Positions 1 to 11,049 of a stretch of DNA of 64,000 nucleotides are shown piece by piece. A program made the translations under genes and the position numbers. The notes under the pieces are model-generated. The model did not search any database. It was not told the origin of the DNA and worked only from the letters and a program-made list of their open reading frames with translations. Every line of letters begins with the position of its first letter. Position 1 is the stretch's first letter. Source of the DNA: Phaseolus vulgaris. Its lineage: Eukaryota > Streptophyta > Magnoliopsida > Fabales > Fabaceae. The stretch is taken from contig NC_023753.2 of the NCBI RefSeq assembly GCF_000499845.2, forward strand, positions 19,504,477-19,568,476, read 5' to 3'.

Positions 1-735
1 AAAGAACACCAAACTCTAACTCTGAGATCACTATGTGTTTTCTCTCACTCGCTTCCTTCCAGAAATGCGTAACTTACACTAATGAAAGAATAGAGTGTTC
101 TGTCAAAATGTCAAAATGTACCTGATTATGTCTGTTGTCAACCTTATATACCTTTAGTGTCCTTGCCCTTTTGTTTAGCTGTGACTTAAGCATTTTGTAG
201 GATCGTCTTAGCTACACTAACACCCAGACTTAGGGTCATTCAGTGTGTAAGACTGCCCTGCCGAAGTGCAATTGGCGCGGGGTGACTTCTTGGATGCCAA
301 CTCATGCACCCAATCTCTGAGTCATCCGCCCTAGGAGTTCCCTGCCTAACTCACGTACCATTCATGCAGATCACCCTTTGGGATGTGACCCTTACGGGTC
401 GTCTCTGTCCTAGTGGCTCTCTAATGGTGGTGTGTACTACCGCGTCCCTACACCCCATGCACGGGTCCCTTGTGATTTGGGCCTCTCCCTATTGGTAACT
501 GGGGTGTGGCTTGAAAACCACCTTTTTTTGTCCATCTTCACTGTTGAGGTGCCGAGGCCCGAGGCCTCCACGCCCTGCCTCGATGTTGCCCCCTCCTCGG
601 CCACCCTTACCCATGAGCCTAAGGAGACTCCTTCATGTCCTGTTTACTTTCCAGTGGACCCTACCTTCAGAGTCCCACCATGTTGACTCTGGTCAACGCC
701 CGAGGTTGGTCAACGCCCGAGGACCGAACGATACA
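1..735 (-). repeat. Partial LTR, TGTTCC...TACA family, cut by window edge
   Basis: The text matches the inner and terminal parts of the solo LTRs at 11050-11771 and 51094-52263, including the segment near 270-480 and the end near 710-735 (GGTCAACGCCCGAGGACC, then a TACA terminus). Its first part lies outside the window, so a target duplication cannot be checked. The sense strand is inferred as minus, by analogy with the related Tat LTRs, which read TGATCC...GGTACA on the antisense strand. Open frames inside it are non-coding LTR sequence. Confidence 0.7.
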
Positions 736-972
736 TCACCAAAAGTTATGCATTTTCCATTTTTTGTCGCACTGGGGTTTCAATTCCAAAACCATCTGAA
801 TTTCCAAGGATTACAACATTTCCTTGGAATGAAACTTCCCTATTATGAGGACTTGGTGAGAGTATTTTATACAAATCTAAAGATCGCACCTATTGGTGAC
901 CTTTCTGTTAAGATAAGGAAGACTCTCAATCATGCGTTCAAGTACAACTTCTCACAAAAATCAGTTCTCTAG
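736..972 (+). pseudogene. Putative plant transposon protein, N-terminal fragment
   Basis: The reading frame that ends with TAG at 970-972 contains an FQNHLNFQGLQHFLGMKLPYYE-like segment; its most telling pieces are FQGLQHFLGMKLPYY and LVRVFYTNLKI. This pattern is common in legume repeat-derived 'putative plant transposon protein' sequences (Pfam Transposase_32-like; assigned from memory). It has no start of its own because the LTR at 1-735 abuts it, and it breaks off at about 975. The matching C-terminal part resumes at about 1573, so this is half of a split gene. The function of the family is unknown to me. Confidence 0.5.
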
Positions 973-1559
973 GAGATTAGAATATTAAAACAACTATCAT
1001 AGAGAATTAAAAAATGAAACTTTTATTGAACAAAACCTCATAACTCAATGGGGAATTACAAAAGAATCAACCAAAACAGTTTAGCCTTCCATGCGAAGGC
1101 AAAACAAAAGAATTACAAAGAAGAAAAGAAAATAAGAAAACCCTATGAAGCTCCCCCTTTCTCCTTGAGGCTTGTGTCTTTTTATAGGATTTTCTACTCC
1201 AAGGATCTTGGGAAAATATTGTAGTTTAGATTTTGTTAACATTTTCCAAGTTTCCACCTCACCAGAATTCTTATATTTTGCAGAAGATTTGCTTCCAATT
1301 TTGTTTCTTAGATATTGTAGATTTTATTTTCTCTTTCTTCTCCTCAAAATTTGTTTTATGTTGTAATTCAAGAAGTGACTTGGAGTTTTGCATATTTGGC
1401 CCATTCACAAAGGTAGACGCTTCTTTCAGACCATTTACTCTAAAAGCACAAAATTAACAAAAATGATAGTTAAAGCCCAAATAAACCCAATTATATGAAT
1501 ATTAATTAAAACAATAGATTTATTTATTATTATAGTCCATAATCCATTATTGAAGCTAT
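973..1559. other. Unclassified insertion splitting the transposon-protein relic
   Basis: A+T-rich DNA between the two halves of the relic. It contains GA-rich runs at 1100-1140 and pyrimidine-rich text at 1150-1350, which could be an antisense LTR with a TATA-like 'ttttataggatt' near 1174. I could not define ends, terminal repeats or a target duplication. No supportable gene. Confidence 0.3.
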
Positions 1560-1572
1560 TGAGTGTGAATAA

Positions 1573-2083
1573 ATACATGCTCATCAATATTTTCATGTTG
1601 TGGTGCATCAAAAATGGTATGGTGATTAATTGACCTCATTACATCATGCAACACATGATGAAATGTCGGGATAACAACATGCCTTTACCATATGCAATTT
1701 TGATAACACAGATCATGTAGGTGTAGGGCTTGGACTTGTCAAATGATGCAACAATAATGCTAGGATGGAATCATAACTTTGGGTAAAAGAGTATGAGGAA
1801 ATTAAATATATTCCAGGTTAATGGTGTATGACAACTTGGTAGGCCTGACCAGGCAGACGAAGAAGATGATGAAGACGTTGAATTGTCACAAGAAGATGTT
1901 CAAGGCGGTCAACCTGAGCCCGCAATCCCCCATCAAACCGAAATGTTAGCCCAAATTTGGGGAGGGATACAAAACATCCAAGAAAGTATGAGAACTTTGA
2001 ATACACGTATTGATAGGGTTTATCAAACGATGGACCAAATTAAGGATCGGATGAATGACATTGAATGTTATCAAGGCCATTGA
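1573..2083 (+). pseudogene. Putative plant transposon protein, C-terminal fragment
   Basis: Translation near 1580-1720 gives LWCIKNGMVIN followed, after a stop, by PHYIMQHMMK and MPLPYAILITQIM. This is the usual continuation of the protein begun at 736-972. At 1850-2083 the frame gives an acidic stretch and a tail rich in Gln, Asp and Met (MLAQIWGGIQNIQESM, then RIDRVYQTMDQIKDRM), probably a short coiled coil, ending in TGA. Stops at about 1632 and 1730 and a frame change before 1850 make it a pseudogene. Together with 736-972 it brackets the insertion at 973-1559. Confidence 0.5.
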
Positions 2084-2280
2084 TTGTCTTATCATTATGT
2101 TATTTTTATTTCTATTTTTCATGTTGAACATTGATAAATTGTTATTCTTATTTTTATTTTTCACGTTGAGCATTGATAAATTATTATTTAATATTAAGGT
2201 TTTCATGGTAGTTTACATGGTACTTATTTAAAAAAATGATATTGTTTTGAATGCAACTTTTTTAACAATTTATTTATATT

Positions 2281-2835
2281 ATGTATAAATCAAATTTAGG
2301 CTCCATTACCTTAACTGAAGAATCGAGAGCATTGTTTCAGTGGCCTTCAGTGTATGCGTATCACAACTCATCATCGTCTAGTTGTACCAGTTGTGGTGTG
2401 CAAAAGAGTTGTACTTTTACCCATGTTGATGGGAGCAAGAGTGCCTTCGTTGCTCCTATTTGTGATTGTGGAGAGTTTTCTGTTTTGAGAACAACAACTG
2501 AAAAACATGTCAGAAAACGATTTTGGGGTTATCATAAGTAGAAGGTAAAATTTATTCAATTAGGTTTGATGCAAACTTAAGAATGATATTTTAAAGTTAT
2601 TCATTGTTCAATTTTATTCTTTTCTTCAAAATAAATTAAAAGTGGCATGGTTATAGACTGTAATATTTTCAAATGGTGCATTGAAGACGTTGCCGATGAA
2701 AGAGAGCAATTATTGTCTGACAAAAGAATTTTAGAAAAACGTTTGAAGGTCTCCACAAGAAGGATTAAAATGTTATTAGTGGAGATGTTTTTTCTTTTTC
2801 AAATTAACATTATTATGTTCTTGATTTTAGCATAA
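2281..2835 (+). pseudogene. Short GRF-type zinc-finger gene, probably broken
   Basis: The first part (2281-2541) encodes a Ser-rich N-terminus and then ICDCGEFSVLRTTTEK and RKRFWGYHK, the start of a GRF zinc finger (C-x-C-G ... F-W-G-C). The second part (about 2647-2835) supplies DCNIFKWC, then a short charged helix (DEREQLLSDKRILEKRL) and a hydrophobic C-terminal segment (FFLFQINIIMFLILA) that may be a membrane anchor. An intron would lie between them; a GT follows AAG at 2544. An in-frame TAG just before that donor, and the loss of the expected Cys in FWGY, suggest decay. Such small GRF/TM genes are often repeat-associated in plants. Function unknown. Confidence 0.45.
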
Positions 2836-3767
2836 TTTCAAAATACGAAGAAATTAACATGTTTTGATCTCTCTCCAGATCAAATGTAATGACTTTTATA
2901 TATTTTGCCAACTACTTAATGTTCATCATATCTTCTAAATATTCATTTACTTTTTAAAATAAATTAATTTTTTAATAATAATAATGGAAATTATCATTAA
3001 TAACATAATATAGTTTAAAGAATCATAAATAATATTAAAATTATCTAAATACATTAATTTAACTAATAAAATTAATTTAAATTAATAAAATGAAAAATAA
3101 TAATTAAATTTTATTTATTTGAATTGTATATATTATTTTATTCTTTTATTTATAATTGAAATTTTAAATTATTTTAATTAACTAAAATGTACACAAAATT
3201 AATTATTATTTATTTCTTTTTTTTTATACACAAGTCAATTTGTAATTTTAAAATTTACATAATTTAAAATATCCTTACAACGATCACATCACTCTCATAT
3301 TTCAATAAACTTTCCTCACACATCTACTCTAACATACCCGAATGTAAACACCCTCAACTTTCTTCACACTTTCTTATCAAATCTTCACATTTTCTTCTCA
3401 AATCTTCACACTTCCACTCCCCCACGCCCTCAACTTTCCACTTCCAAATCTAAACAAATCATAAAGGTGTTAAAGTATAAATGTTCTAAAACTAGCCCTC
3501 TACCTCTGCACAACAAGAGTATTTTATAAAAAAAGAAAAAAATGACAATAATAAAAATTATAATATTACATTTATTACAATATTAATAAATTAAATAGAT
3601 TATGCAATCCAACATTATTCCTATAAGTACTTATGCAATTAGTAAAAAATAAAATTAAAGATTAGATGCAACAATAAATAAAAAATAAAAGTAAAAATTG
3701 GATAACACAATAATAATTCGCCTAAGATTTAACTATTATAAACCAGTAATATATATATATATATATA
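2836..3767. other. A+T-rich intergenic DNA with (TA)n microsatellite
   Basis: Very A+T-rich DNA, including ATTAATTT-type low-complexity stretches at 2950-3240 and a pyrimidine-rich patch with repeated TCTTCACA words at 3360-3420. A pure (AT)n run at about 3747-3768 directly abuts the next LTR. No gene seen. Confidence 0.6.
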
Positions 3768-4520
3768 TGATCCTGCCCGTTGACCGGAACGCTGGAAACT
3801 GCCTCGTCAAAGGATCGACGTGCGCACCGCTTCGAACCTCCGTTCCTCTTCGAGATCCACCTCAAGAACCTGCAAAGAAACAGAGCGGCGCCGCTGCGGC
3901 CGATCGCACTCCAACGCCCAAGTCAGTGACCGAATCACCAAATACTAAGAGAACAAGAACCGTGCAAATTCTCTCTCATAGTAAGCTCTAGAACTCACAA
4001 GCGTAAAGAGTGTATTCTGAACGTGCGTACCTCAGAAAGTTCGTTAAGAACTCTTATATACCTGGTTGCTTTCTCTCTCCTGGCAGTTACAGACTTGGAC
4101 ACGTGGCTCGCATCCAACTGTACACGTGCCATCATCCGGAGGCTCCTTGACTTGGGCGCTGCTTCTACTCTTGTTTCACTAAGTTACCCATGCGTGGTAC
4201 TACCCAGTGCATAGCTAACTTGGGAGTGCGATCTCTACTGGAACTGGCGAGTTAGGGGGCCTTCATACACCTTCCCTGTGGTCTCGCCGGCCGCCTTCAT
4301 AATCTGCTTCTCCTTCATCTTTGGCGATGTGCTTGCTCTGGCGATCTCCAATCACTAGGTCGCCTGAATCTACATCTGGCGACTTCATCCTTAACCTGGT
4401 GATCGCCGATTCTGGTAAGCTGGAGATCGGAACACGCCAATTTAACAACTGGCGACTACACGAGCCCCCCGACTTCCTTCCCTTCTGCCAATCTGGCGCC
4501 TTGTCAACACGCCGTCTAAA
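3768..4520 (-). repeat. Tat-family LTR fragment (antisense), 3'-truncated
   Basis: It starts TGATCCTGCCCGTTGACCGG, like the Tat LTRs at 31932 and 43530, and shares their order of landmarks: CTGCGGCCGATCGCACTCC, the TATATA region near 4050, the ACACGTGGCTCGCATCC block, and GGCGACTACACGAGCC near 4450. It loses similarity just after TCAACACGCC at about 4515, so roughly the last 60 bp of a full LTR are missing. CRM-1 LTR sequence starts there. No matching target duplication is visible. Confidence 0.7.
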
Positions 4521-5280
4521 ATACAAGTATGAACTCAATACTAAAAAGAAGATGCACCAAAGGTGATGGCAAATTCATGGAGCTCTTCTCGAAATCATGT
4601 GAAGAATGGTGCGGAAGCTACGGTTGTAAATGTGCAAGATCCTCCTAGGAGCTATGGTGATCTTGAAGGTGCATGATGTGTATGGAAGTAGGGAGGTTCG
4701 GCCAGCCCTATGGTAGGTGATGAAGGTGAAGATTAGATCCTAGAAACTAGGGAAAAGCAAAGTATGGCACAATGTTGGCAGCATAACTTTACTCTCATTA
4801 ATCTTGCAAAATACAAGGGATGGCTTCTCCTTTTATAAGCCAAGGAGGCCGTAAATCCTAAGCTAAGAGAAGATGAAATGCTTCTCAAATGAAATGAAAA
4901 CGAATCCACATGGTAGCACATGGGCACATGGCCGGCCAAGTAAGCAAGCTTCTAGAATGTGCACAAAATCTAGGGTAAATCATGTGTAAGACAAGTTTTA
5001 TGCTTTCTAACACTACACTAATTACTAAGGCACCCCTAATGGGCCTCCATGTCACATGTACAAGGTATTCTCCCTCCCAAACCGTAGCTTGATCCATTTG
5101 GGCGTGAAAGTGCTTAACCATGGACGGTCTAGGCTTCCTCCTAGACGCTCCTTATGTTGCCTCCCCTCATCATGAGCTAGACGCTCCTATCTTGAGTCTA
5201 GACGCTCATCACATGGTCCTAGACGGTCTAGTCTTGGGTCTTGGCTTCCATGGTGACGTGAGCTTGGCCCTCTTCCATCA
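4521..5280 (-). repeat. 3' LTR of CRM-1
   Basis: In sense orientation it starts TGATGGAAGAGGGCC at 5280, right after polypurine tract CAAGAGGGAGGGGA (5294-5281). The LTR at 55326-55990 starts the same way. A TATAAAA box lies on the minus strand at 4837-4831, followed by a conserved segment ending in AGTTATGCTGCCAACATTG. The upstream part at 5120-5230 carries a short degenerate repeat of CTAGACGCTC. The left boundary is approximate. Confidence 0.65.
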
Positions 5281-5400
5281 TCCCCTCCCTCTTGAAAAGG
5301 ATTTGTCCTCAAATCCAATGCTTTTGCTTCCTAGGGGGATGGTTGTGGCTGGATGGTGTCCATCATCTCCTCTTTCTTGAGAAGATCTATCCTCAGGTCT

Positions 5401-8239
5401 TCATACTTGATCTCGGATAGCAGCTTCTTGCTTTGCCAAAGCTTGTCCTCCTGGATCAAACGTCCACCTATAGAAATAATCAAATAAGGCATCGGTGTTA
5501 GTTTGCAAATTAATTATACTAGGTTGCCATTTTTGTTTTGCTTTTGGTTTTGGCAACCTTGGACAACGTTTCTCTTTTAATGGTTGTGTGTGGTCTCTAA
5601 TCATCTTATGCATTTTAAAATGTTCATTTGTGGTTACTTTCTCTTTAGGCATAAATCCTATAGGAGATGGTAACAACTTAAAAGGAGAAAGATGATTTAG
5701 GCCACACATAACTTTAAAAGTAGAAGAATAAGTAGTTTTGTGAACTACTTTATGGTATGTTTGCTCATCTCTAGAGTTGTGTGTGCACTTAATGATTATT
5801 CTAGGCATAGTAGAAAGAGCTAGATTTTCAAAAGTATTTTGACCATGCGTTTGAGGATGATAAGATTTTAAAGTATGCAACTTAGTTGCAAGTTTTCCAA
5901 AGGAAATCCTCAAATCATGGTTTGCGAAATTTGGAGCTCTATTCAACATTATGCTTGAGGATAAACCATGAAGATGTATCACCTCTCTAGAGAAGAGTTT
6001 ATCCATAACCATGAAGATTGAACAAAACCTTTTGTTGTCCTAGGAAGCTCTAATATGAAATGTGTGTCTTCCCAAGGATCATTTACAAAAGGTGAAGGAG
6101 TATAGAGTTCTTGAGACTTTGTTTTAGGTGTAGTTTGACAACAAGAATTGTACCTAAAGTAATGTCTTTGAACTTCTTTTCTCATGGGTGACAAAAGTTT
6201 TCCTTTTAAAAGCTCTAGAGTTTTATCAACTCTAATTTGGCCTATGAGTTCTCCTTCATGTAGACTTTTTCTCTCATGTGTAAAGATAGTCTCGTTGGTA
6301 CAACCATTGAAAATTTGTACACTTGGCAATGGTTGTCTCAATAAGACTTGACAAGTTGCTCTAGGCACTACTTCACATAAAACTTTGTTTTTGTAGATGC
6401 TTATAGATAACTTGTCATTCTCTTGGGGATATCCTAACACATTTGAGAAATATTCTTTATCTATGCAAGCTTCTTTTAAAGACTCTTCTTTTGTGCTCAT
6501 GCTTGCAAGTGTTCCTTTACAAAAGGTAAGGCTAGGTTGTTCAACAAGTAGCATGTTTTCAATGTGCTTGACTTGTTGAATGACCTTGTGGGAAGGAACA
6601 CTCTTCTCCCACGCCTTTTGTTTCCCAAAAGTTTTCTCTTTTTCTATTTTGTCTTCATCCCTTTTATGTTTCATTTGTATTTGGTCTTTTACCACTTGGA
6701 AATGTGGTAAAGGGCTAAGTACAAACTTTTTGTGCTTGTGGATGAAAGAAATCTCGTTAGTTAGACCATCATGCAAGGTTTTCTTATCAAATTGCCATGG
6801 TCTACCTAATAAGATGTGGCAAGCTTCCATAGGTACTACATCACATAAAACTTTGTCTTTGTAGTTACCTATAGAAAACTTGATTTCCACTTGTTTGTCT
6901 AGACGTAGTTCTCCATCCTCATTGATCCATTGTAAATTGTAAGGTTTTGGATGAGGAACTACTTGTAGTTTTAGTTTCTCAATCAATCTAGTGCTACAGC
7001 AATTGCAGCATGATCCACCATCCACAATAAGAGAGCATATATTTTCTAAAATATTGCATCTAGTATGAAAAATGTTCTCTCGTTGTGTCTCGATGGATGC
7101 ACTAGGTTGATTGTGGAGGATTCTTTGAATCATCAATAAGTCCCCCTCCAAAGGATTTATCCTTTCTCCTTCCCCCTTTTCTTGTGTACTAGGTTCATCC
7201 TCACCACTCGTGTACTCATCTTTTCCTTTTAAGAACAAAACCCTTTGGTTTGGACATTGCGCTTGCACATGCCCTCTTCCAAAACATTTAAAACACTTGG
7301 TGTCCCTAGCACGGATGGATGGGGTGGAGGCATCTTTTACTAAAGGTTTGGTAGTTTCTTTGGGTTTGTCTCTAGATGCACTACCCTCCCTTTTAAAGTC
7401 TTTCTTGGGATAAAAGTTGGAGTAAGCACCCACCCTTTGACTTGAAGTTTTGCGCAAATTTTGTTGTTCAACTTTAATGCAAAGTTGAACCAAGTCATTC
7501 AAGTCTTGGTAGGGTAAAAGTTCTACTCTATCCCTTATCTCAAGATTGAGCCCACTTAGAAACCTAGATATGGTGGTGGTTTCTTCCTCTCTAATGGATG
7601 CTCTCATCATGTAGAGCTCCATTTTCTGCCTATACTCTTCCACACTCATGTTCTTTTGTTGGAGTCTTTGGAGCTTGTCCATCAACTCCCTATGGTAGTA
7701 GGAAGGTATGTGGCGACGTCTTAGGGCTCCCCTAAGGTCATTCCAATATTCTATGGGAGGCTCCCTATAAAGACGTCGGTCTCTCTCTAGAGAGGTCCAC
7801 CAATACATGGCATTGCTTTGGAAACTAAGGGTACCTTCCTTTCTTCACTCACCCTATGGCAAGCAAAGAGTTGCTCTACTTTCATCTCCCAATCTAGGTA
7901 TACCTCTACATCTTCCTTACCATAGAAATGGGGTAGGTCTACCCTTACTTCCCTTGGGCTCTCTTCCTCTCTTCTTCTAGTTCTCCTAGGGGGTGGTGGA
8001 TAGTAATCATGGATTCTAAGGCTTCCCTCCCCTAGAGACTCATTACTTTTAGAGGCATGAGATTTTTATTTTTTTTGTGATTTCTCTTCTTGGGCTTTAG
8101 CCAACTCATTAATTTTAGTTTCATTCTCCAATTGTCTAAATGAAATCAATTGCACAGCTTGTGAAACTTCTTTCAAAAGAGTTTTTATAGATTTTATTTC
8201 ACTTTCAATAGACTTTGGAGAGTGAGGAGAAGAAGACAT
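5401..8239 (-). pseudogene. CRM-1 gag-protease fused to integrase remnants
   Basis: Gag starts at ATG 8239 (MSSSPHSPKS) but meets a stop near 8068. The main frame, 7808-5979, is open for 609 codons: Gag (WWTSLERD, residues 3-10), CCHC knuckle C-F-K-C...H...C at about 172-185, and retroviral-type protease IVDGGS at 261-266. No RT or RNase H motif exists. Residues 522-609 resemble the integrase zinc-finger and core border (VDKTLELLKGK; PWEDTHFILELPRT). A further piece at 6012-5401 holds decayed integrase with HPQTHGQNT where HPQTDGQTE is expected, so the catalytic glutamate region is lost. The protease C-terminal segment is partly duplicated (317-360 and 473-514). It could only move in trans, if at all. 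Confidence 0.75.
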
Positions 8240-9459
8240 GGCTAAAGTTTTGTGTATACAAGTATTTTACCTTGAGAAAATTTAGGAAAGCCAAAGAAGG
8301 TAGTTTTCCAGGTAAGGGAGGTGAGTCACAAAGGACTACTTAAGTACCAAGCCTTTGCCTTAGCCAAAAACTATCCCTCAATGTCTTCACACAAAGCTTT
8401 CTCTTAGTAAACTACTTAGAACACAATGAAGTTGAGAAATCAGATTTTAATGCAAGAAAACAATGCAAGCTAACTAATGAACCAAGCAAAACGAATTAAC
8501 CAAAGCTTAAACAAGGCAATCACACATGCAAAGCGTAGCTAATTAAGCAAGGAAAAGTAGCTAAAACAATTAACAATTTGCTAATTAGTAAACTCTATAC
8601 TAGTCAGCCCTAGGTGAGGCTTCTTGGACACTTGGAGCCCTTGAAGACACACTCACCGTCTAATCACGTAATTAAGGAAGCAATTAACACAAGTTAAGTT
8701 GCAAAGAAAAATTAAGCAAACTCCCTTTGTTGATCTTTTTTTTTTGTTTTTGCTATTGGCACTTCCTTGGTTGTCTTTCCTTGTTGGGCCCTCCAAGTGT
8801 TTGTGGTGTTTTTAAGAAGTGTTTGATTCTGCCTTTGCCTTTGTTCCCCTTAGAATTAAGGACTTAATTCTCCAATTCCAACACCTATCAAGAAGACTAG
8901 ACCTTACTCAAGTCAATTTTCCACTCACATAAGCACCAATTGAGAATAAATTCCAGCACCAAATTTAGAGGCCAAAGAATTAAAGCAAGAAACAATTTAA
9001 TTGAAGAAAACAGTACCACACAAATGGAGTTAGATTGTGACAACTAGAAAGAGTTCCAAGAAATATTAGACAAGCAAATAAAGGTAGGCACACAAAATGA
9101 ATCCTAAGAATAGCACTAGAATAGATTTTAAAATAAAAAACAGCACCACTGGAAAATTGTTGTGGGCCAGAGAACGTATTTTTTTTCCCCAATTTATGCT
9201 GCGCTGCCCTTTTAGAATTTGCCTCTGAAAATTGATATGCAAAATATTCAAGATCTTAACTAAAATCTGGCGTTGGAATCACTCCAAACGCATGAACCAT
9301 TTTTTTTTAATAAATTTTTCAAATTCAGTGTTCAGTTACGCCAACTGTAGCGCCCAGATTTGCACACTGTTTTTAAAATATTTATAATTTTTTTCTATTG
9401 ACTCTTTTGAGCTTCTCTGATCATTTGCTCGCATACTCACTGTACGCATGAGTGATTGG
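8240..9459 (-). other. CRM-1 untranslated 5' leader
   Basis: Non-coding DNA upstream of gag. Its landmarks recur in the same order in CRM-2: AAAACTATCCCT near 8368 and 60550, CTAGGTGAGGCTTCTT near 8610 and 60810, GAAGACACACTCAC near 8644 and 60840, a block of AGCACCAC near 9140 and 61220, and a TAGCGCC motif near 9347 and 62476. No gene supported. A (GA)n microsatellite at about 9457-9477 marks the right edge. Confidence 0.55.
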
Positions 9460-9479
9460 AGAGAGAGAGAGAGAGAAGT

Positions 9480-9717
9480 TAGTTACGATTCAGTTACACA
9501 CCTAAAGAGCATTCAGTTATGGTGCTCCGAGACGGAGGTGTTTGGTGTTTCTTGCTTGTTCACTTGATCGTCGGAGTGCAAACGGCCGCGAGGGCGCCCT
9601 TTGCTCACTCCTTTTCAGGTACTCACAGCGGAGTAGGGTGAAGATCTGAGTTGGAGACGAAGGAGTCCTTGTTCACGAGTCAAAGCAACGCACGAAGATC
9701 TTTTCGGTCAACCGGCA
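9480..9717 (+). repeat. LTR fragment, TGTTCC family, sense orientation
   Basis: This is the reverse complement of the start of the solo LTR at 11050: it contains TTTGGTGTTTCTTGCTTG, GATCGTCGGAGTGCAAACGG and CGCGAGGGCGCCCTTTG, and ends GGTCAACCGGCAGGAAC at 9717. The text that follows (TGGCCCCATGGTGGGTG) looks like a primer-binding site, so this may be the 3' end of a 5' LTR. The outer part of the LTR is missing. The sequence to about 9900 may be leader, but no gag can be read. Confidence 0.6.
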
Positions 9718-9934
9718 GGAACTGGCCCCATGGTGGGTGTCAAATGTTCTCACTGGTTGACCTCAGTTGGACTGAATGGAGAGCTCTGCTTGGGAATTTA
9801 CTTACCAATAGCTCTTCCAAGCTCCACCAGCGACGTCGAGAGAGGGTTTAGGGTTCGAAGAGCACGATGGATTTAGGGGCACCAGGCTGTGAGAGATGAA
9901 AGATGAAGTTTCTAATGTTACTATAGAGTGAAGT

Positions 9935-10614
9935 ATATGATATTAACATGTGATTTTAATGTTTTTAATTAAATATATAAAACTTTATATATAGATAAAA
10001 TCTGTATGTAACTATTTTTTTTTTTTAATTAAAAATGTAATACTTTATATATGGATAGAATTTGTATGTAATAATTTCCACCTTTTAAAATCCATACAAA
10101 TTATATACAGATATAATTTGTAAATAACTGTTTCCGTTTTTTTAATTAAATATGTAAAATCTTATATACGGACAAAATTTGTATGTAACTATTTTTTTTT
10201 TTAATTAAATATGTAATACGTTATATACAGATATAATTCGTATGTAATAATTTCTACTTTTTAAAATTCGTATGTAACATACTATATACGAATATAATTT
10301 GTATGTAAATGTTTTAAAAATTTTTAATTAAATATGTAAAATCTTATATAAGAAAAAAAAATTTATGTAACTATTCTTTTTAATTAAATATGTAATACGT
10401 TATATAGGAACAAAATTCGTATGTAATTATTCCTGTTTAATGGCGCCAAAATTACATATGGATTATATTCGTATGTAATCAATTTTTGTTTATATACGGA
10501 AAAATCCATATGTAATGTGTATTTACGTACTGAATTAAATCTTAATATAAAAATTCGTATATAACTCTCAATTCGTATAATAGTCAGTATATAAATCAAC
10601 AATTTCTTATAGTG
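9935..10614. mobile_element. CACTA-type element end with subterminal repeat array
   Basis: The right end is TTTCTTATAGTG (10603-10614), which reads CACTATAAGAAA on the minus strand, a classic plant CACTA terminus. Inward is an array of diverged A+T-rich units built on TTCGTATGTAA and its complement, alternating with TTTTAATTAAATATGTAA. Obvious unit starts lie near 10020, 10145, 10200, 10320 and 10380. Such arrays are typical transposase-binding subterminal regions. I find no convincing left terminus (a weak ACTATAGAGTG lies near 9917) and no transposase frame, so it is a non-autonomous or truncated copy. Confidence 0.55.
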
Positions 10615-11049
10615 AAATGTTTTTTTTAAAAAAAATTTGAAATAATTTTGATATACGGTTCTAGAAAATAAAAGATAGTCTCTTTTTTTACAGCATGATT
10701 TTCATAATCACAAAACATTATGAATTAAATCTATTTATTTATAACAACTAATATAGAAAATTTTACCCTTAAGCATATCACTATTTTTACTTATTACAAT
10801 AAATATATATATATAATAGTTATTAAATAAAATTTAACTGATTTTACAAATAATTATGAAAATTAAACACTTGTTTTATTAAGCCAATTGCTTAAAAAAT
10901 TATAAATAAGATAATAAGAAAAAAATACATTTTGTGAAGTTTAATAAATAATTTTTCATAAACAAATAAAAAAGATAAATAATCAAATTTTATATTAATT
11001 TTATTATGAATTTAATTTTATATTTTATTAATTATCTTTTATATATAAT
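10615..11049. other. A+T-rich intergenic spacer
   Basis: A+T-rich DNA with poly(A) and ATATATAT runs between the CACTA terminus and the solo LTR. No coding frame, RNA gene or terminal repeat recognised. Confidence 0.6.

Larger units (their letters stand above)
4521..9459 (-). mobile_element. CRM-1: defective Ty3/gypsy element lacking RT and RNase H
   Basis: A minus-strand gypsy element reading, in sense order: long 5' leader (about 9459-8240), gag from ATG 8239, CCHC knuckle, aspartic protease, a jump straight to integrase-like sequence, a polypurine tract at 5294-5281, and a 3' LTR from 5280. The close relative at 55326-63053 still has RT, RNase H and integrase between protease and tail, so this copy carries a large internal deletion. 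No 5' LTR can be defined; the right side gives way to other LTR debris near 9480. Confidence 0.75.

Noticed and set aside
3747..3768. Target duplication for the LTR fragment at 3768
   Set aside because: The left flank is a simple (AT)n run and the right end of the LTR is truncated, so any match would be chance.
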